From positions 1,240,001 to 1,304,000 of the forward strand of contig JAYJMM010000089.1 in NCBI GenBank assembly GCA_037349105.1: 64,000 nucleotides of DNA, given 5' to 3'. Below are positions 44,616-57,400 of this stretch, piece after piece (position 1 is the stretch's first letter; each line of letters begins with the position of its first letter). The notes under the pieces were generated by a model. It was not told the DNA's origin. It did not search any database and worked only from the letters and a program-made list of their open reading frames with translations. The position numbers were made by a program, and so were the translations under genes. The stretch is from Limnomonas spitsbergensis (lineage: Eukaryota; Chlorophyta; Chlorophyceae; Chlamydomonadales).

Positions 44616-44722
44616 GCCCATACCATTGAAGTGTTGTGAAGTTTTTACAGTCCAGCAGAGCATCACATTTGATGCATGGGACATATGCACGTAAACCGGT
44701 ACAGACACTAGATATGCTGGGA
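44616..44722 (+). repeat. Dispersed repeat family R4 (also 47475-47580, 42050-42130)
   Basis: The core is agtccagcagagcatcacat then ttgatgcatgggacat and gtaaac(c/t)ggtacag. The 44.6 and 47.5 kb copies match over about 100 bases; the 42.05 kb copy is diverged. Confidence 0.8.
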
Positions 44723-45194
44723 CAGCGAGCAAAAAAAAGAGTGATCCCCCTGGGAAAGCAACTAACACACAGCCACAAGACAGTGGCGTGGGAGTGAACC
44801 CCTTAGAGCAGAAGATAATCCACAGTGATAAAACATGACGTGAATCAGATACGAAGGGGGGTTATTGACAGGGGATGAGGGAAGGTGTGGCAAATTCGCT
44901 CGTGTCGTGCTGGCTGCACTGAAGCTGGGTGTGTGCCTTGGCGGCCGATGGGGAACCAAATTTTGACCGGCCAACAGCATGCGGCCCTATCAGCCTCCTG
45001 GGTGCATCCCCATCCAAACAGGTAGTATCCCTTTAGGCCTCCTCTTGAATTTGAAAAGGATAGGCATGTGAGATCGAAAATTTGAGATCCAAGATCTAGG
45101 ATCTGCAACCTATCTGAAGTGCTGCAGTGATGGATAAATGTTGATCAGATTTCAAACCTTGATTTGAATTTCGAACCTGAATCCTGAAACCTAC

Positions 45195-45639
45195 TTCAGC
45201 TGCCGTGCTGAAGAAGTGGTCGTTGAAGGTATCCCCATAGTGCCTTTTGAGCACGCTGGTAACTTTCTGTGTGTTGCCATTGGCAGTGGCTATAGCGACG
45301 CCCCAACCAGAAGCCTGAAAAGTGTCGAAAACGTGTGAGAACAGTGTGAGGATCCGAACCTGTTCCATGGCATGCAATGACCCAACCTTCGAACAAGCAT
45401 GCCAGAGGAAGCTGCGTCCATCCCCTTCTGACCGTGAGAGGGAGCAGTCTATTACTCCACCCACCACACCCACGCACCTTGCACGCCCCTATGACCGCAG
45501 GCCCCTCCCGGGCCATTGCATCATGGTCGCCCCCAGATTCGATGCACAGCGTGTTGTCAAAGTCAAAAGCGCAGACACACGGTGGCTGCCGACTCTGCTC
45601 CATAAGGACTCCGCCCGCAGCTGACGGCAGACCCTGCAT
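45195..45639 (-). CDS. HAD-superfamily hydrolase, 5' part (two exons)
   Basis: The exons on the minus strand are 45639-45478 and 45314-45195. They join in phase 0 with donor GTGCGT and acceptor tttcag and encode 94 residues from ATG 45639. Motif I is AFDFDNTL, where the first Asp would be the phosphoaspartate nucleophile. Motif II is VAIATANGNT. The exon ends HFFSTAAE before the donor GTAGGT at 45194. Motifs III (Lys) and IV (Asp pair) should follow further left but I could not find them. It is either an incomplete model or a truncated gene; substrate is unknown. Confidence 0.62.
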
Positions 45640-46084
45640 TAATGCATTATGTACTCAATACGTCAAATAAGAATCGACGGTTACGGCCTGCCGGGGTTGG
45701 GCGTGGCCGGAAGAGGGGCGAATTTCGACGGGTGGGGGGACGTGGACGGTGGTTTAGGTGGTTTGGGGACCCATTGGGAACCCATAGTGAGTGGTGATCT
45801 TTTTATGCTGAAGATGAAGCACATAATCAGCCCTATTGGAGCGAGCTAATTTTGTACCGTGCAACAGAAAGAATTTGAAGGTCGCTCTGCTGTTTGCAAC
45901 ATTTGTTTTTTGTCTGACGCGGCTCTCTGAGTCTCTGGACCCCCCTCCTCCCCCTTCCGCCTTGATTTGTCCCACCCTGCCAATTTATCCTCCCTGGCCA
46001 TCAATTCGGATTGACTGAATGGTGTTTGCTTCATGGTAGGCTGCACTTAGCCAACGTCATTGATCTAGCCAACAGAGTTTATTT

Positions 46085-46255
46085 TAGTGCGCTCCAGTCT
46101 AACCTTGTCAGATCGCTGGGAGGCCACCACTGGGCCGATGGGAACCAGACATTGACCGGCCTGCGGCCAAAGGACTGAGCAGCAGAAACTGCTGCACCAG
46201 ACTCCCGTGCCCATAGGCCGTGCTGTAGCTGAAATGCAGTCGAAGCACCCTATAA
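46085..46255 (-). repeat. R1 dispersed repeat, minus orientation
   Basis: Reverse-complement match to 34340-34545, including ggttagactggagcgcact and tggtgcagcagtttctgctg. Further, more diverged R1 copies are at 3490-3720, 10128-10215, 52570-52765, 53840-54040 and 62780-62935 (+), and 39500-39655, 40190-40345, 52100-52240, 55465-55640, 59950-60045, 61815-62045 and 62360-62510 (-). Confidence 0.82.
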
Positions 46256-48084
46256 TAAGAACTGCAATTCAAAATGCCCTACATGGTGAACCTGCCCCTT
46301 ACCCCCGCCTGCCTCTGTTGCATCTGACTGGTGAAAGATCCACAGTAGGCTAAATATAGCCAGCGTTCAGCAGGGCCCAGCTGGCCGTATGCACTGTTCT
46401 AAACTTAGGCAGCTCTAACCCACCCTCCTACTTGACAGGTCTTGTCAGACCCTGGTGTCACTCGTTATTTCCGTGACCCGTGCGGAAATGGAAGCACACC
46501 CGATAAAAGGAATCCAGACCAGGGTCAAACATCCCTTCATGGAGTGGAGAGCCCCTCACACACTCCCCCCCCACACACGCTATTAAGTGATGGGAGGCTC
46601 ACTTCTATTCAAATGCATTTTCTCGGTCTTATGTCTGCGAAACATGATGCTTACTATTTCTGCACGCAACACTGGCCCTTGCCCACCTGTCTGGCACACA
46701 CCATGCTAGGCTGCAACACAAGCATCAGGACCGTGGACATTGCTGCAGTCTGGGACAACTAGCAGGACGGGAAGCGGAGCCGAGCCTGGCCATGATGAAG
46801 AGTAGCAGAAACTTCCATGCTGCTAGAGGGTCTCAGAAAAGGGTGGCTGGCTGTTACTACGACGCGAACTAACCAGGATCTGCCGTTGACGAGTCCCCTT
46901 GTGTTTGTTATGTTGCTTGAGTTGCTTGCCTGCTTCAATGCTAGGTGAAGAGAGGAGGCAAGGAAAGTAGTAAATTAATGGCAGGTCGCAAGAGGTAGCG
47001 CACGGGTTGAGTCACTACAGTGTGTAGGGGCCGGTTTGTCCGTATGGTAGGTTAACGTAGATTCCGTGATTCCCGTTTGGACGCCGAATGGAATGTCTGC
47101 GTCAAATCCGCAACGGCTATCCAGCATATTCCGAAGCATATTCCGAAGCAGTTGTGCCAGTAGTGGTTGCTTCAGAGATCCAGGTAGCTGAAAGTCGGCT
47201 AAGATGCGGACCTTTCATTCAGCACAACGCGCATCATAGTTTTCCTGGGGCGGTGTGATACGTGATCATAAATAGCTTCCAGAGTGACAAAATGCTCTGA
47301 ACGTCTCCAGCAATCGATGAAATCAGCAATCTCTCCATGATGCATGCACAACAATCCTTGCCGCAGTCTGAATAATGCGAGATTTGAAGAGCCAACGCTG
47401 CATAGATATGTCAATGCATTAATGACTGATGCCGCCTCCCCCACTTCCTGCATTCGATTGATGCCTCTCTGCCCTGCTGTGATGTTTTGTGAAGCTTTTA
47501 AAGTCCAGCAGAGCATGACATTTGATGCATGGGACATGTACCCGTAAACTGGTACAGGCACTTGATACACTAGAACATAAACTTATAAGCATTACTGGAT
47601 TGCTGATGAAGAAGCAGGTACCAACATTATCCTATTGTACGGTATTCAACTGCTCTGCGGACGAAGCGGACGGCGAACGAAGCAAGCAAGCATACATTAA
47701 CCTACTCATCAGCATCAGCACCTTGATAGGCATTGCCGGGGGAATTCAGAGACTGCTATCATAGCAGAATCCTTGCTTGCCATGCTGCCTAATCCCAGCC
47801 CAAACCAGCTCCTGCCAGCCTGCCTCAGACTCTCAGCAGCCTCAGCTCAGTGGTCTGTGTCGCCGGGCAGGCAGACTGCTACCAAGACACAGCACCTAGC
47901 TGGTCACTCTTCAAGGCATGGCTGTCAGACCCTTGCTGTAGCGGAAGCAGCAGATGAAGCACTTTGGACTCATCGGACCTAGTGGTGAATTGCCAGCTTA
48001 GGCCTGTAGACCCAGACCACTGTGCAGTAGCTCTAGAGAAAAGACAGACCCTTGCTTGAGCGGAAGCAGCAGATAAAGCAGTTC

Positions 48085-48318
48085 GGACTTATCGCCAGTC
48101 ATCGGATCTAGTGAAGCATCGCCAGTCATCGGATCTAGTGAAACATCGCCAGTCATCGGATCTAGTGAAACATCGCCAGTCATTGGATCTAGTGAAACAT
48201 CGCCAGTCATCGGATCTAGTGAAACATCGCCAGTCATCGGATCTAGTGAAACATCGCCAGTCATCGGATCTAGTGAAACATCGCCAGTCATTGGATCTAG
48301 TGAAACATCGCCAGGTTT
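48085..48318 (+). repeat. 27-bp tandem repeat, about 8 copies
   Basis: The unit contains catcgccagtcatcggatct and agtgaaa. It sits just past the stop codon of the HAUS1-like gene, between two copies of that gene's terminal exon end (48002-48030 and 48330-48360). Confidence 0.95.
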
Positions 48319-48327
48319 GGCCAATTG

Positions 48328-48417
48328 TTAGGCCTGTAGACCCAGACCACTGTGCAGCAGCCTCTGTAGGGAAGCCAAGCCCTCACGGCCCTGCTGGAGC
48401 TGGAGCAGCGCGCCCTC
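48328..48417 (-). CDS. HAUS1-like terminal exon
   Basis: It encodes EGALLQLQQGREGLASLQRL then LHSGLGLQA and TAA. Its acceptor edge (gcgccctcctgcatacgatg on plus) is repeated in decayed form at about 48505, 48620, 48725 and 48835. Its end is copied again at 48002-48030. Confidence 0.68.
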   Translation of the reverse strand, partial: EGALLQLQQGREGLASLQRLLHSGLGLQA

Positions 48418-51400
48418 CTGCATACGATGAAATGCATGAGTAAGGAACGTTATATTGATGCTACATTCTCAAGATAGGACCTTCGCAACGCTGCTGGGGC
48501 ATGAGCAGGCAACCCTCCTGCCTAAGATGGAAGGCGGGGGGCATAAGTAAGAAATACGAAAATTGATGCCACATTCTCAAGACAAGCCCTTCGCAACCCT
48601 ACTGCAGGTGAAGCAGCGCGCCCTCCTACATACGATGAAATGCGGGGGCCATGAGAAAGAAATACGAAAATTGATGCTACATTTTGAAGACAAGTCCTTT
48701 ACGACCCTGCTGCATGCGAAGCAGTGCACCCCTCTACATGGGATAAAAGGGGGGCAGGGGTGGGGGGGGGGGGGGGAAATACTTCAATTCTAATTTCTTA
48801 AGACAAGCCCTTTGCAACCCTGTAGCAGGTGGACCTGCTCGCTCTCTTTTTGCTAGGGCTTGACAAGGTGTGAGGCTGGCCGCCCAACCCTAGAAAACCT
48901 GAGACGCTAAAACAGAAAAAAAACTGTGTGCGCGTGCATAGGGTGGGGATGCACTGATATACCAGCTTGATGTCACGTGCTGAAGACAATTATTTGCGAC
49001 CATGCTGCAGCTGAGAGAGCGCTCTCTCTGAGACAGAGCTGCTGCAAGGTCACAAATGATTGCCTCTCTCACAAGCTAGAGCGTCCTCTCCTGCTTGGTA
49101 TGAGAGGGAGGTGAAGATCCAGATCTGAAGTGTGAATCTAGCCTGCTTCAATGCCACAATCACAATCCAGATCTGAAGTGTGAATCCAGCCTGCTTCAAG
49201 GTCACAATCACAATCCAGATCTGGAATGTGAATCCAGCCTGCATCAAGATCACAGCCGCAATCCAGATCTGAAGTGTTAATCCAGCCCCTGAATCCAGCC
49301 TACATGCGCGCCACACAACTATTGTCATACCTGTGACGCTGGGAGGCCATGAAAGGCTTCCAGCTGCACGCGTGCTTCCTGCAGCCTCGATTGCGTTTCC
49401 TCTAGCTGTGCGTGCTGCTCCATCAGCGCCCAGTGCTTCAGCTGAGAGGGGAATGGCGGGAATGAGAATGAGGGTTTCCTTTCTTTGTCGCTAAGGAAAT
49501 GTAAAATCGCAGTTTGCAATCCAATGCATAACCAAATCCCTCAATCAGAGTTTCGTTTTTCACGGCCCAGCGAGCGTCCAGCCAAAGCTACTGTCACACC
49601 TACTGTAGCGTCCCTGGATGCAACTGAGTCTTAGGCTATACAGATGTACATCTATCTAATCACAGTGTATCGTATCTTGAGGGTATGTTGACGAGACACT
49701 GGCAGTACTGAGCGAGGCCAGGCTCTATACACGATGACACTCGACTTCACATTCAACGTTATAGCAGAGCTGTGCCACCTACCTGCCCCCGGAGGCCCCA
49801 TGCATGCCCCATGTATGCCCCAGCCTCCGAAGGCCCCATGCATGCCCCTGCCTCCGGAGGCCCCATGCATGCCCCATGCATCCCCCTGCCTCCGGAGGCC
49901 CCATGCATTCCCCTGTCAAGCTGTGCTTGGCCTGCCGTCTGTCTGTTGCACGGTCAATGCTTGGTCTCCGGCTGGTTTTTTTTAAGCCAGAGAGGCAGCC
50001 CGCGAGGGTGGCCCTGTACCTGAGCAATGCACACTGCTTGCAGCCAAGCAGCCTCACCTCCGGTCTGAGGCCATGCCATGCTGCTAGGGCCGCCAGCCTT
50101 AGTTGTGTCCCATTGGGGTATCACGTCAGTTGGGCCCCCATTGGGCTTTCCACATCAGTTGGGCCCCCATTGGGCTTTCCACATCAGTTGGGCCCCCATT
50201 GGGCTTTCCACATCAGTTGGGCCCCCATTGGGCTTTCCACATCAGTTGGGCCCCCATTGGGCTTTTCACGTCAGTTGGGGTTCCCATTGGGCTTTTCACA
50301 TCAGTTGGGCCCCCATTGGGCTTTCCACATCAGTTGGGCCCCCATTGGGCTTTTCACGTCAGTTGGGGCTCCCATTGGGCTTTCCACATCAGTTGGGCCC
50401 CCATTGGGCTTTCCACATCAGTTGGGCCCCCATTGGGCTTTCCACATCAGTTGGGCCCCCATTGGGCTTTCCACATCAGTTGGGCCCCCATTGGGCTTTT
50501 CACGACAGTTGGGGCTCCCATTGGGCTTTCCACATCAGTTGGGCCCCCATTGGGCTTTTCACATCAGTTGGGCCCCCATTGGGCTTTCCACATCAGTTGG
50601 GCCCCCATTGGGCTTTTCACGTCAGTTGGGGCTCCCATTGGGCTTTCCACATCAGTTGGGCCCCCATTGGGCTTTTCACGACAGTTGGGGCTCCCATTGG
50701 GCCTTCCACATAAGTTGGGCCCCCATTGGGCTTTTCACGTCAGTTGGGGCTCCCATTGGGCTTTTCACGACAGTTGGGGCTCCCATTGGGCTTTTCACGT
50801 CAGTTGAGGCTCCCATTGGGATTTTCACGTCCTGAAAGGGGGCCTTGTACCCAAACATTGCACACTTCCGGCAACCCAGCGCGCTCTCACCTCGGGTCTG
50901 AGACCAGACTCTTCCACATCCGCTCGGTTCTCCAGCTCTTGCTCCCTGCGTTATGTGAAGGTGCTTCAGCGTTGTTAAGGGTTAAGGGTAAGGGTTTAGG
51001 GTTACGGGTTTTAGGGTTTGCTCCCTGCGTTATGTGAAGGTGCTTCAGCGTTGTGAAGGCTTAAGGGTTAAGGGTTTAGGGTTACGGGTTTTAGGGTTTC
51101 CTCCCTGCGTTATGTGAAGGTGCTTCAGCGTTGTGAAGGCTTAAGGGTAAGGGTTTAGGGTTAAGGGTTTTAAGGTTTGCTCCCTGCGTTATGCGAGGGT
51201 GCTTCAGCGTTGTTAAGGGTTAAGGGTAAAGGGTTTAGGGTTACGGGTTTTATGGTTTGCTCCCTGCGTTATGTGAAGGTGCTTCAGCGTTGTGAAGGCT
51301 TAAGGGTTAAGGGTTTAGGGTTAAGGGTTTTAGGGTTTGCTCCCTGCGTTATGTGAAGGTGCTTTAGCGTTGTGAAGGCGTCAACGTAGCCGCCCAATGA

Positions 51401-54400
51401 CCTCTTTTGGAATGGCCACTCATCAGCCTCTTTGGATGGGCCAACCCAATAGCCTTTTGCGAAAGACCCCCAACAAATCTTGTTTGAGAGGTCTGCCATT
51501 TCGAAGGGGCCACCCAATAGCCATTTTTAGGAATGGCCATCCTTTGGCTTTTTTTTGAAAGGGTCACCCAAATGCAATTTTGGAAGGGCCACCCCATGGC
51601 CTTTATTTAAGGGCCATCCAATAGCCATTTTTAAAAGAGTCAGAATGGCCTTTGGTCGCAGCCCCGCTGCATCTTGCTCCTCACGTTGTTTCGGACGTGC
51701 TTCAATCTCAGCCCCGCCGCATTGTGGTTAAAGTATCAGTTGACAATGCTTGTACCGCAAGGCCCCGGGTGGCATATTCAGCCAAGGCCCTGTGAGCACC
51801 CACTTGTACTGCTTAAGCACTCGCTTGAACAGCTAAGGCACCCACTTGAACTGCTTAAGCACTTGCTTGTACTGCCAAGGCACCCACTTGCACTGTTCAA
51901 ACACTCACTAAAACGGGCCATGCACTCACTTGTACTGCCAAAGCACTCCCGTGCACTGCTAAGCCCCTGAAACTCACACCCACTCCCATGCTCCCGTGAG
52001 TGAGTTCTTTGGGAGCCACCTGTCCACCTTCTGAGTCCACCAGAAGGCCGGATAGGGGCCCAAGTCCATCATCAGTCTATCAGAAGGCCCGATAGGGGCC
52101 CAAGTCCAACCTGTCCACCAGAAGGCTCGATTGGGGCTTACCCTGGACCGGCCTAAGACGGGTGGCCAAAGCAGCATGGATGGTCCCAGATGGGGCCTCA
52201 AACCAGGAGGCTGGAGTGTAGCTGACTTGTTGCTGCGTCACAAACAACAAAAAGGCTCCCGTGTACTGCTTTGGCACTGCTATGGCCCTGAGGCGCCCAC
52301 CCATGTGTGCATGTGCAGTTACGCCGGCAGACGAGGCCAGCACGGTCACACCTGTACTGCTAAGGCACTCACTTGTACTTGCGCAGCTTAGCTGGCATAC
52401 CAGGCCAGTACGGCAGCACTTCTGTGGCCAGAGCCTTGTCAGCCCTGGCCAGCTTATCCCTGGCTGCCTGCATGGCAGCATCCAGCTGGGCCTTGCCTCT
52501 GTCCGCTTTCTGTCGCATCCGCTCCAGCTCCGAGGCCTTATGCGACAACAAGACCTGCAGGCAGGTGTTGTTCAGCTACGTCAGGTTTCGGGATTTTCCA
52601 GCCACGATTCAGCTACATTGTTCAGGGTGTTTGAGCTACGATTCAGCAACGTTACAGCTTACAGCCATGGGGTCTGGTGCAGCAAGCCCTGCTGTCTGGG
52701 CTACCGCCGTAGGCCAGTCAAGATTTGGTCCCCATCTGCCCAGTGATGGCCGCTCCCAATGATGGTATGGCATGCACGACATGTACTCTGGAAGCTTCCA
52801 TTTACGAGCGAGCAGGTTTTTGTTTCATGCCGTCAGAGCAAAAATGACATTCAAGGTATGTGGCCTAGCTTCTAGGCTAGTGTGAACCCACAGCTCTCAG
52901 GTCCCTACAGGGTCTAGTGATAAGGATTAAGGCCCTGAACCCTGGATCCAGGTCCTGAACCCTGATATTATGAGCAAAGGGGCATATTTGTGTCCCGTCA
53001 CTCTTTCTGACCCATGGGCTGAGGTAATGTGCGGTGGGGATGCTGGACCTTGTGCCGGACAACGTGTAGTGGGGCGGAGTTTTGGTGAATCGCTGCGGTG
53101 AGCTGCGGTCCCCAAGGCACCTGCAGGCGTGCTTCCTTTTTGGACCATGAGGCCATCTTCGACCGGCCGCCCGTGGCCGCCCAAGCTCTGATTGGGGCCA
53201 AAGCTCTGAGTAGGGCTAAACCAGTCAATCTGGAGCAACCCTCTTTGCTGGCTAAAGCAGAGGGCCGACCAAGCGCAGAGCATCTGGACGGAGGCCTAAG
53301 GTAGCTGAATGGTATCTGAGCCTCGAAAAAGGATACAATGACCCACAGCTGATTCTCCTTCAGGTCCAATACTGCTAGAGCTGCCCGAGTGGCAGGGGAG
53401 CTCTAGCAACAGGAAGGGACGTAGCTAACATGTAGCTGAAATGTAGCTGAAATGTACTTATCAAAAATCCGGTGCACACCTGCAGCCCGATGACCTGCGT
53501 ATTATCCACTGCCAGCGCTCAACAGGCAGCAGGCATGCTGTACCAGGCCCCCTTGGCTGGTATGTAGCTGAAAGGTAGCTGAAATGTAGTTGAGCCCCCT
53601 CCCCCAAATTAAACACTGACCTGGAGTCGTGTGACCTTCATGTCCTCCACAGCCAGCGCTCCCCAGGCAGCTGACATGCTGGTCTCTGTCACGACGGAGG
53701 CAAGATCCAGCTCATTCGCAACACCTGCGAGATGCAATTTCATAGGTTTAGGGTTTAGAGTTTAGGGTTTAGGGCCAGGCCTGGTCTCTGTCACGACGGA
53801 GGCAAGATCCAGCTCATCTGCAACACCTGCGAGCAGTTTTTTTAGTGAGTGGTATATCACTATCAGCTACAGTCCAGCTACAATGTGGCCCCTGGCCACG
53901 AGCCCCTGGTTCGGCCAGCTCTGCCGCTTAGGCCACTGACCGGAGGCCGGTCCAGGTTTGGTGGTAATCGGCCCAGGGGTGACTGCGGGGCGGCCCAGCA
54001 AAGGTGGTCCGGTACCCACTTAAATAGACACTGCCTGCGAGATGCAGATGCACTGGGAGAACATTAGGGTCCCTGGCGCACCCGAGGTGAGATCAAGCGC
54101 GTCAGCAAATCCTTTTCTCTTGCTTGGACTTTTGCAAAGTGTGAGGCTGGCCGCCCAACCCTTGAAACCTGAGGGGCGCCGACACAGGGAAGAAGCCCGG
54201 GTGCGCAAGTGGCCCTTGTCGTCAGCTGAGGACATGCGAGCTGGAGCAGGAAGGGTACTCGACCGCAAGGAGCACTCACACGGCTGCAAGGACTCATACG
54301 TGAAAAGCTGGATACCTGCATCCCCCCTGCTGAAATCCATGGTTTCCAACAGGGGGGGGACAACCAGTGGTCCCGGGACGGATGTTTCCTAGCTTCAAAT

Positions 54401-57400
54401 TTGCAAAACACATGCCTCGACAAAAAGTCTCCCCTGGAACTATTGGTTGCACCCCCCTGGTTTACATGGGCCCCCTCCACACCTAGCAGAGTGGCAAGTG
54501 CTGTGCAATTGTGCCGTAATTCAGAAATCATGCAAGCAATTGTGGTCCCTGGGTGGTAAAATTAGCTGAAATCGCCTTGAAATTACAGTTACTGAAACCT
54601 GGCTACGCAATTCAGCCTCCGTAACGACCGTAAGAAGCTCAGCTCTGATAGTGGCACCTTCAATCCCTGCTCTTTGATGAGTTCCGTCTCTAGAGTACAA
54701 ATCACAGAAAAACACAACCCGAGGTGTGCATCCTAGGAATGCCAGCATTCAGTATTGTAAGCAATAAAGGTTTGTTAGCCATTCGGTATTGTTAGCAGAT
54801 CACAGCCCTCTAGTGTGGTACAAATCTGGGCCCTACAAATTTCAGCCCCCTGGTACAAATCTGGGCCCTGCAAATCACAGATCTCTGGTACAAATGCAGC
54901 CTTATTAAATGGTTCAAGATTAACATAATAATGCAACAACCCTACCTGCTATCGTGGCAAGATTGTCTCGTGCAGCTGCAGGGAGCCCTAGGTCAGGTCC
55001 AGAGAAGCCGATAGCAGCCAGCAGCTCCCTCACTCTAACCTCTGCAATTGTCAGCATGACAAGGGGGGGGTGCCTGGTGAGATGGAGGGAAGCCTAGCTC
55101 ACTCTAGCCTCTGTAATTGTCAGCATGACAAGGGGGGGGTGCCTGGTGAGATGGAGGGAAGCCTAGCTCACTCTAGCCTCTGCAATTGTCAGCGTGACAA
55201 GGGGGGGGGCCTGGTGAGATGGAGGGAAGTCTAGCTCACTCTAGCCTCTGCCATTGTCAGCACGACAAGGGGGAGTGGTTTTGGAAGGGGGGAGATGCAT
55301 TGGAGCCTCCAATTTGGAGGGATGTATGTTTTCTTTCCGTCCACTGTGTGTCGGTTTATTTGTATTTGGATGTTGTGAGGCAGGAACAGAATGGACACTA
55401 GTCTTGGTCCACAATGGAAGAACGAGGTGTTGCAGTCAAGACACATCTTTGGGAAGGTTGTACCCAGTTTTTTTTATTGGTTACCGGACCACTTTTGTTG
55501 GGCCACGCTACGGCCACCCCTGGGATGATTGACACCAAATCTGGACCGGCCTCCGGCCGGTGGCCTTGGCAGCAGGGCTGGCCGAGCCAGGGGCTGGTGG
55601 CCATAGGCCACAGTGTAGCTGAGAGTGATGTGTTAACCACTTCAGAAAACAATGGTTATACCACGAGGACAGTATGGCCAGCAGTCCCAGTCCACAAATA
55701 AAGGTTCGTGTGTCATAGTCAAGGCACATTTACAGGAAAGATCTACCATGAGGACAGTATGGCCAGCAGTCTTAGTCCACAAATAAAGGTTCGTGTGTCA
55801 TAGTCAAGGCACATTTACAGGAAAGATCTACCATGAGGACAGTATGGCCAGCAGTCCCAGTCCACAAATAAAGATTCGTGTGTTGTGGTCAAGGCACATT
55901 TACAGGAAATATCTACCATGAAGACAGTATGGCCAGCAGTCCCAGTCCACAAATAAAGATTCGTGTGTTGTGGTCAAGGCACATTTACAGGAAAGATCTA
56001 CCATGAAGACAGTATGGCCAGCAGTCCCAGTCCACAAATAAAGATTCGTGTGTTGTGGTCAAGGCACATTTACAGGAAAGATCTACCATGAAGACAGTAT
56101 GGCCAGCAGTCCCAGTCCACAAATAAAGATTTGTGTGTTGTGGTCAAGGCACATTTACAGGAAAGATCTACCATGAGGACAGTATGGCCAGCAGTCCCAG
56201 TCCACAAATAAAGATTCGTGTGTTGTGGTCAAGGCACATTTACAGGAAAGATCTACCATGAGGACAGTATGGCCAGCAGTCCCAGTCCAGAAATAAAGAT
56301 TCGTGTGTTGTGGTCAAGGCACATTTACAGGAAAGATCTACCATGAGGACAGTATGGCCAGCAGTCCCAGTCCACAAATAAAGATTCGTGTGTTGTGGTC
56401 AAGGCACATTTACAGGAAAGATCTACCATGAGGACAGTATGGCCAGCAGTCCCAGTCCACAAATAAAGATTCGTGTGTTGTGGTCAAGGCACATTTACAG
56501 GAAATATCTACCATGAGGACAGTATGGCCAGCAGTCCCAGTCCACAAATAAAGATTCGTGTGTTGTGGTCAAGGCACATTTACAGGAAAGATCTACCATG
56601 AGGACAGTATGGCCAGCAGTCCCAGTCCACAAATAAAGGTTCGTGTGTCATAGTCAAGGCACATATACAGGAAAGATCTACCATGAGGACAGTATGGCCA
56701 GCAGTCCCAGTCCACAAATAAAGATTTGTGTGTTGTGGTCAAGGCACATTTACAGGAAAGATCTACCATGAGGACAGTATGGCCAGCAGTCCCAGTCCAC
56801 AAATAAAGATTTGTGTGTTGTGGTCAAGGCACATTTACAGGAAAGATCTACCATGAGGACAGTATGGCCAGCAGTCCCAGTCCACAAATAAAGATTCGTG
56901 TGTTGTGGTCAAGGCACATTTACAGGAAAGATCTACCATGAGGACAGTATGGCCAGCAGTCCCAGTCCACAAATAAAGATACGTGTGTCGTCGTCAAGGC
57001 ACATTTACAGGAAAGATCTACCATGAGGACAGTATGGCCAGCAGTCCCAGTCCACAAATAAAGATTCGTGTGTTGTGGTCAAGGCACATTTACAGGAAAG
57101 ATCTACCATGAGGACAGTATGGCCAGCAGTCCCAGTCCACAAATAAAGATTCGTGTGTTGTGGTCAAGGCACATTTACAGGAAAGATCTACCATGAGGAC
57201 AGTATGGCCAGCAGTCCCAGTCCACAAATAAAGATTCGTGTGTTGTGGTCAAGGCACATTTACAGGAAATATCTACCATGAAGACAGTATGGCCAGCAGT
57301 CCCAGTCCACAAATAAAGATTTGTGTGTCGTCGTCAAGGCACATTTACAGGACAGATCTACCATGAGGACAGTATGGCCAGCAGTCCCAGTCCACAAATA

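Larger units (their letters stand above)
40634..45194. other. Intergenic, no supported gene
   Basis: It contains decayed channel exon 25 copies (40640-41085), a five-copy 33-bp repeat (42195-42365), a 17-bp repeat (43480-43555), a polypurine tract (44085-44580) and dispersed repeats. No frame shows a domain or plausible splice chain. It may hold undetected 3' exons of the minus-strand HAD gene. Confidence 0.5.
45640..48327. other. Intergenic, repeats only
   Basis: It holds an R1 copy (46085-46255), a copy of a short family shared with 12210-12262 (ttcagcagggcccag and gttctaaac), an R4 copy and a 27-bp repeat. The longest frames are in repeats and lack support. Confidence 0.5.

Noticed and set aside
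43856..44778. Gly/Arg-rich and Pro-rich frames around 44 kb
   Set aside because: They are translations of a polypurine/polypyrimidine tract with no unique sequence.
47199..47570. 123-codon minus-strand frame as a gene
   Set aside because: Its N-terminal part lies in a dispersed repeat (R4) and the rest shows no domain or splice support.
49804..50835. 343-codon plus-strand frame with GPPLGFPHQL repeats
   Set aside because: A 30-bp minisatellite with all frames open, inside an intron of the minus-strand HAUS1-like gene.
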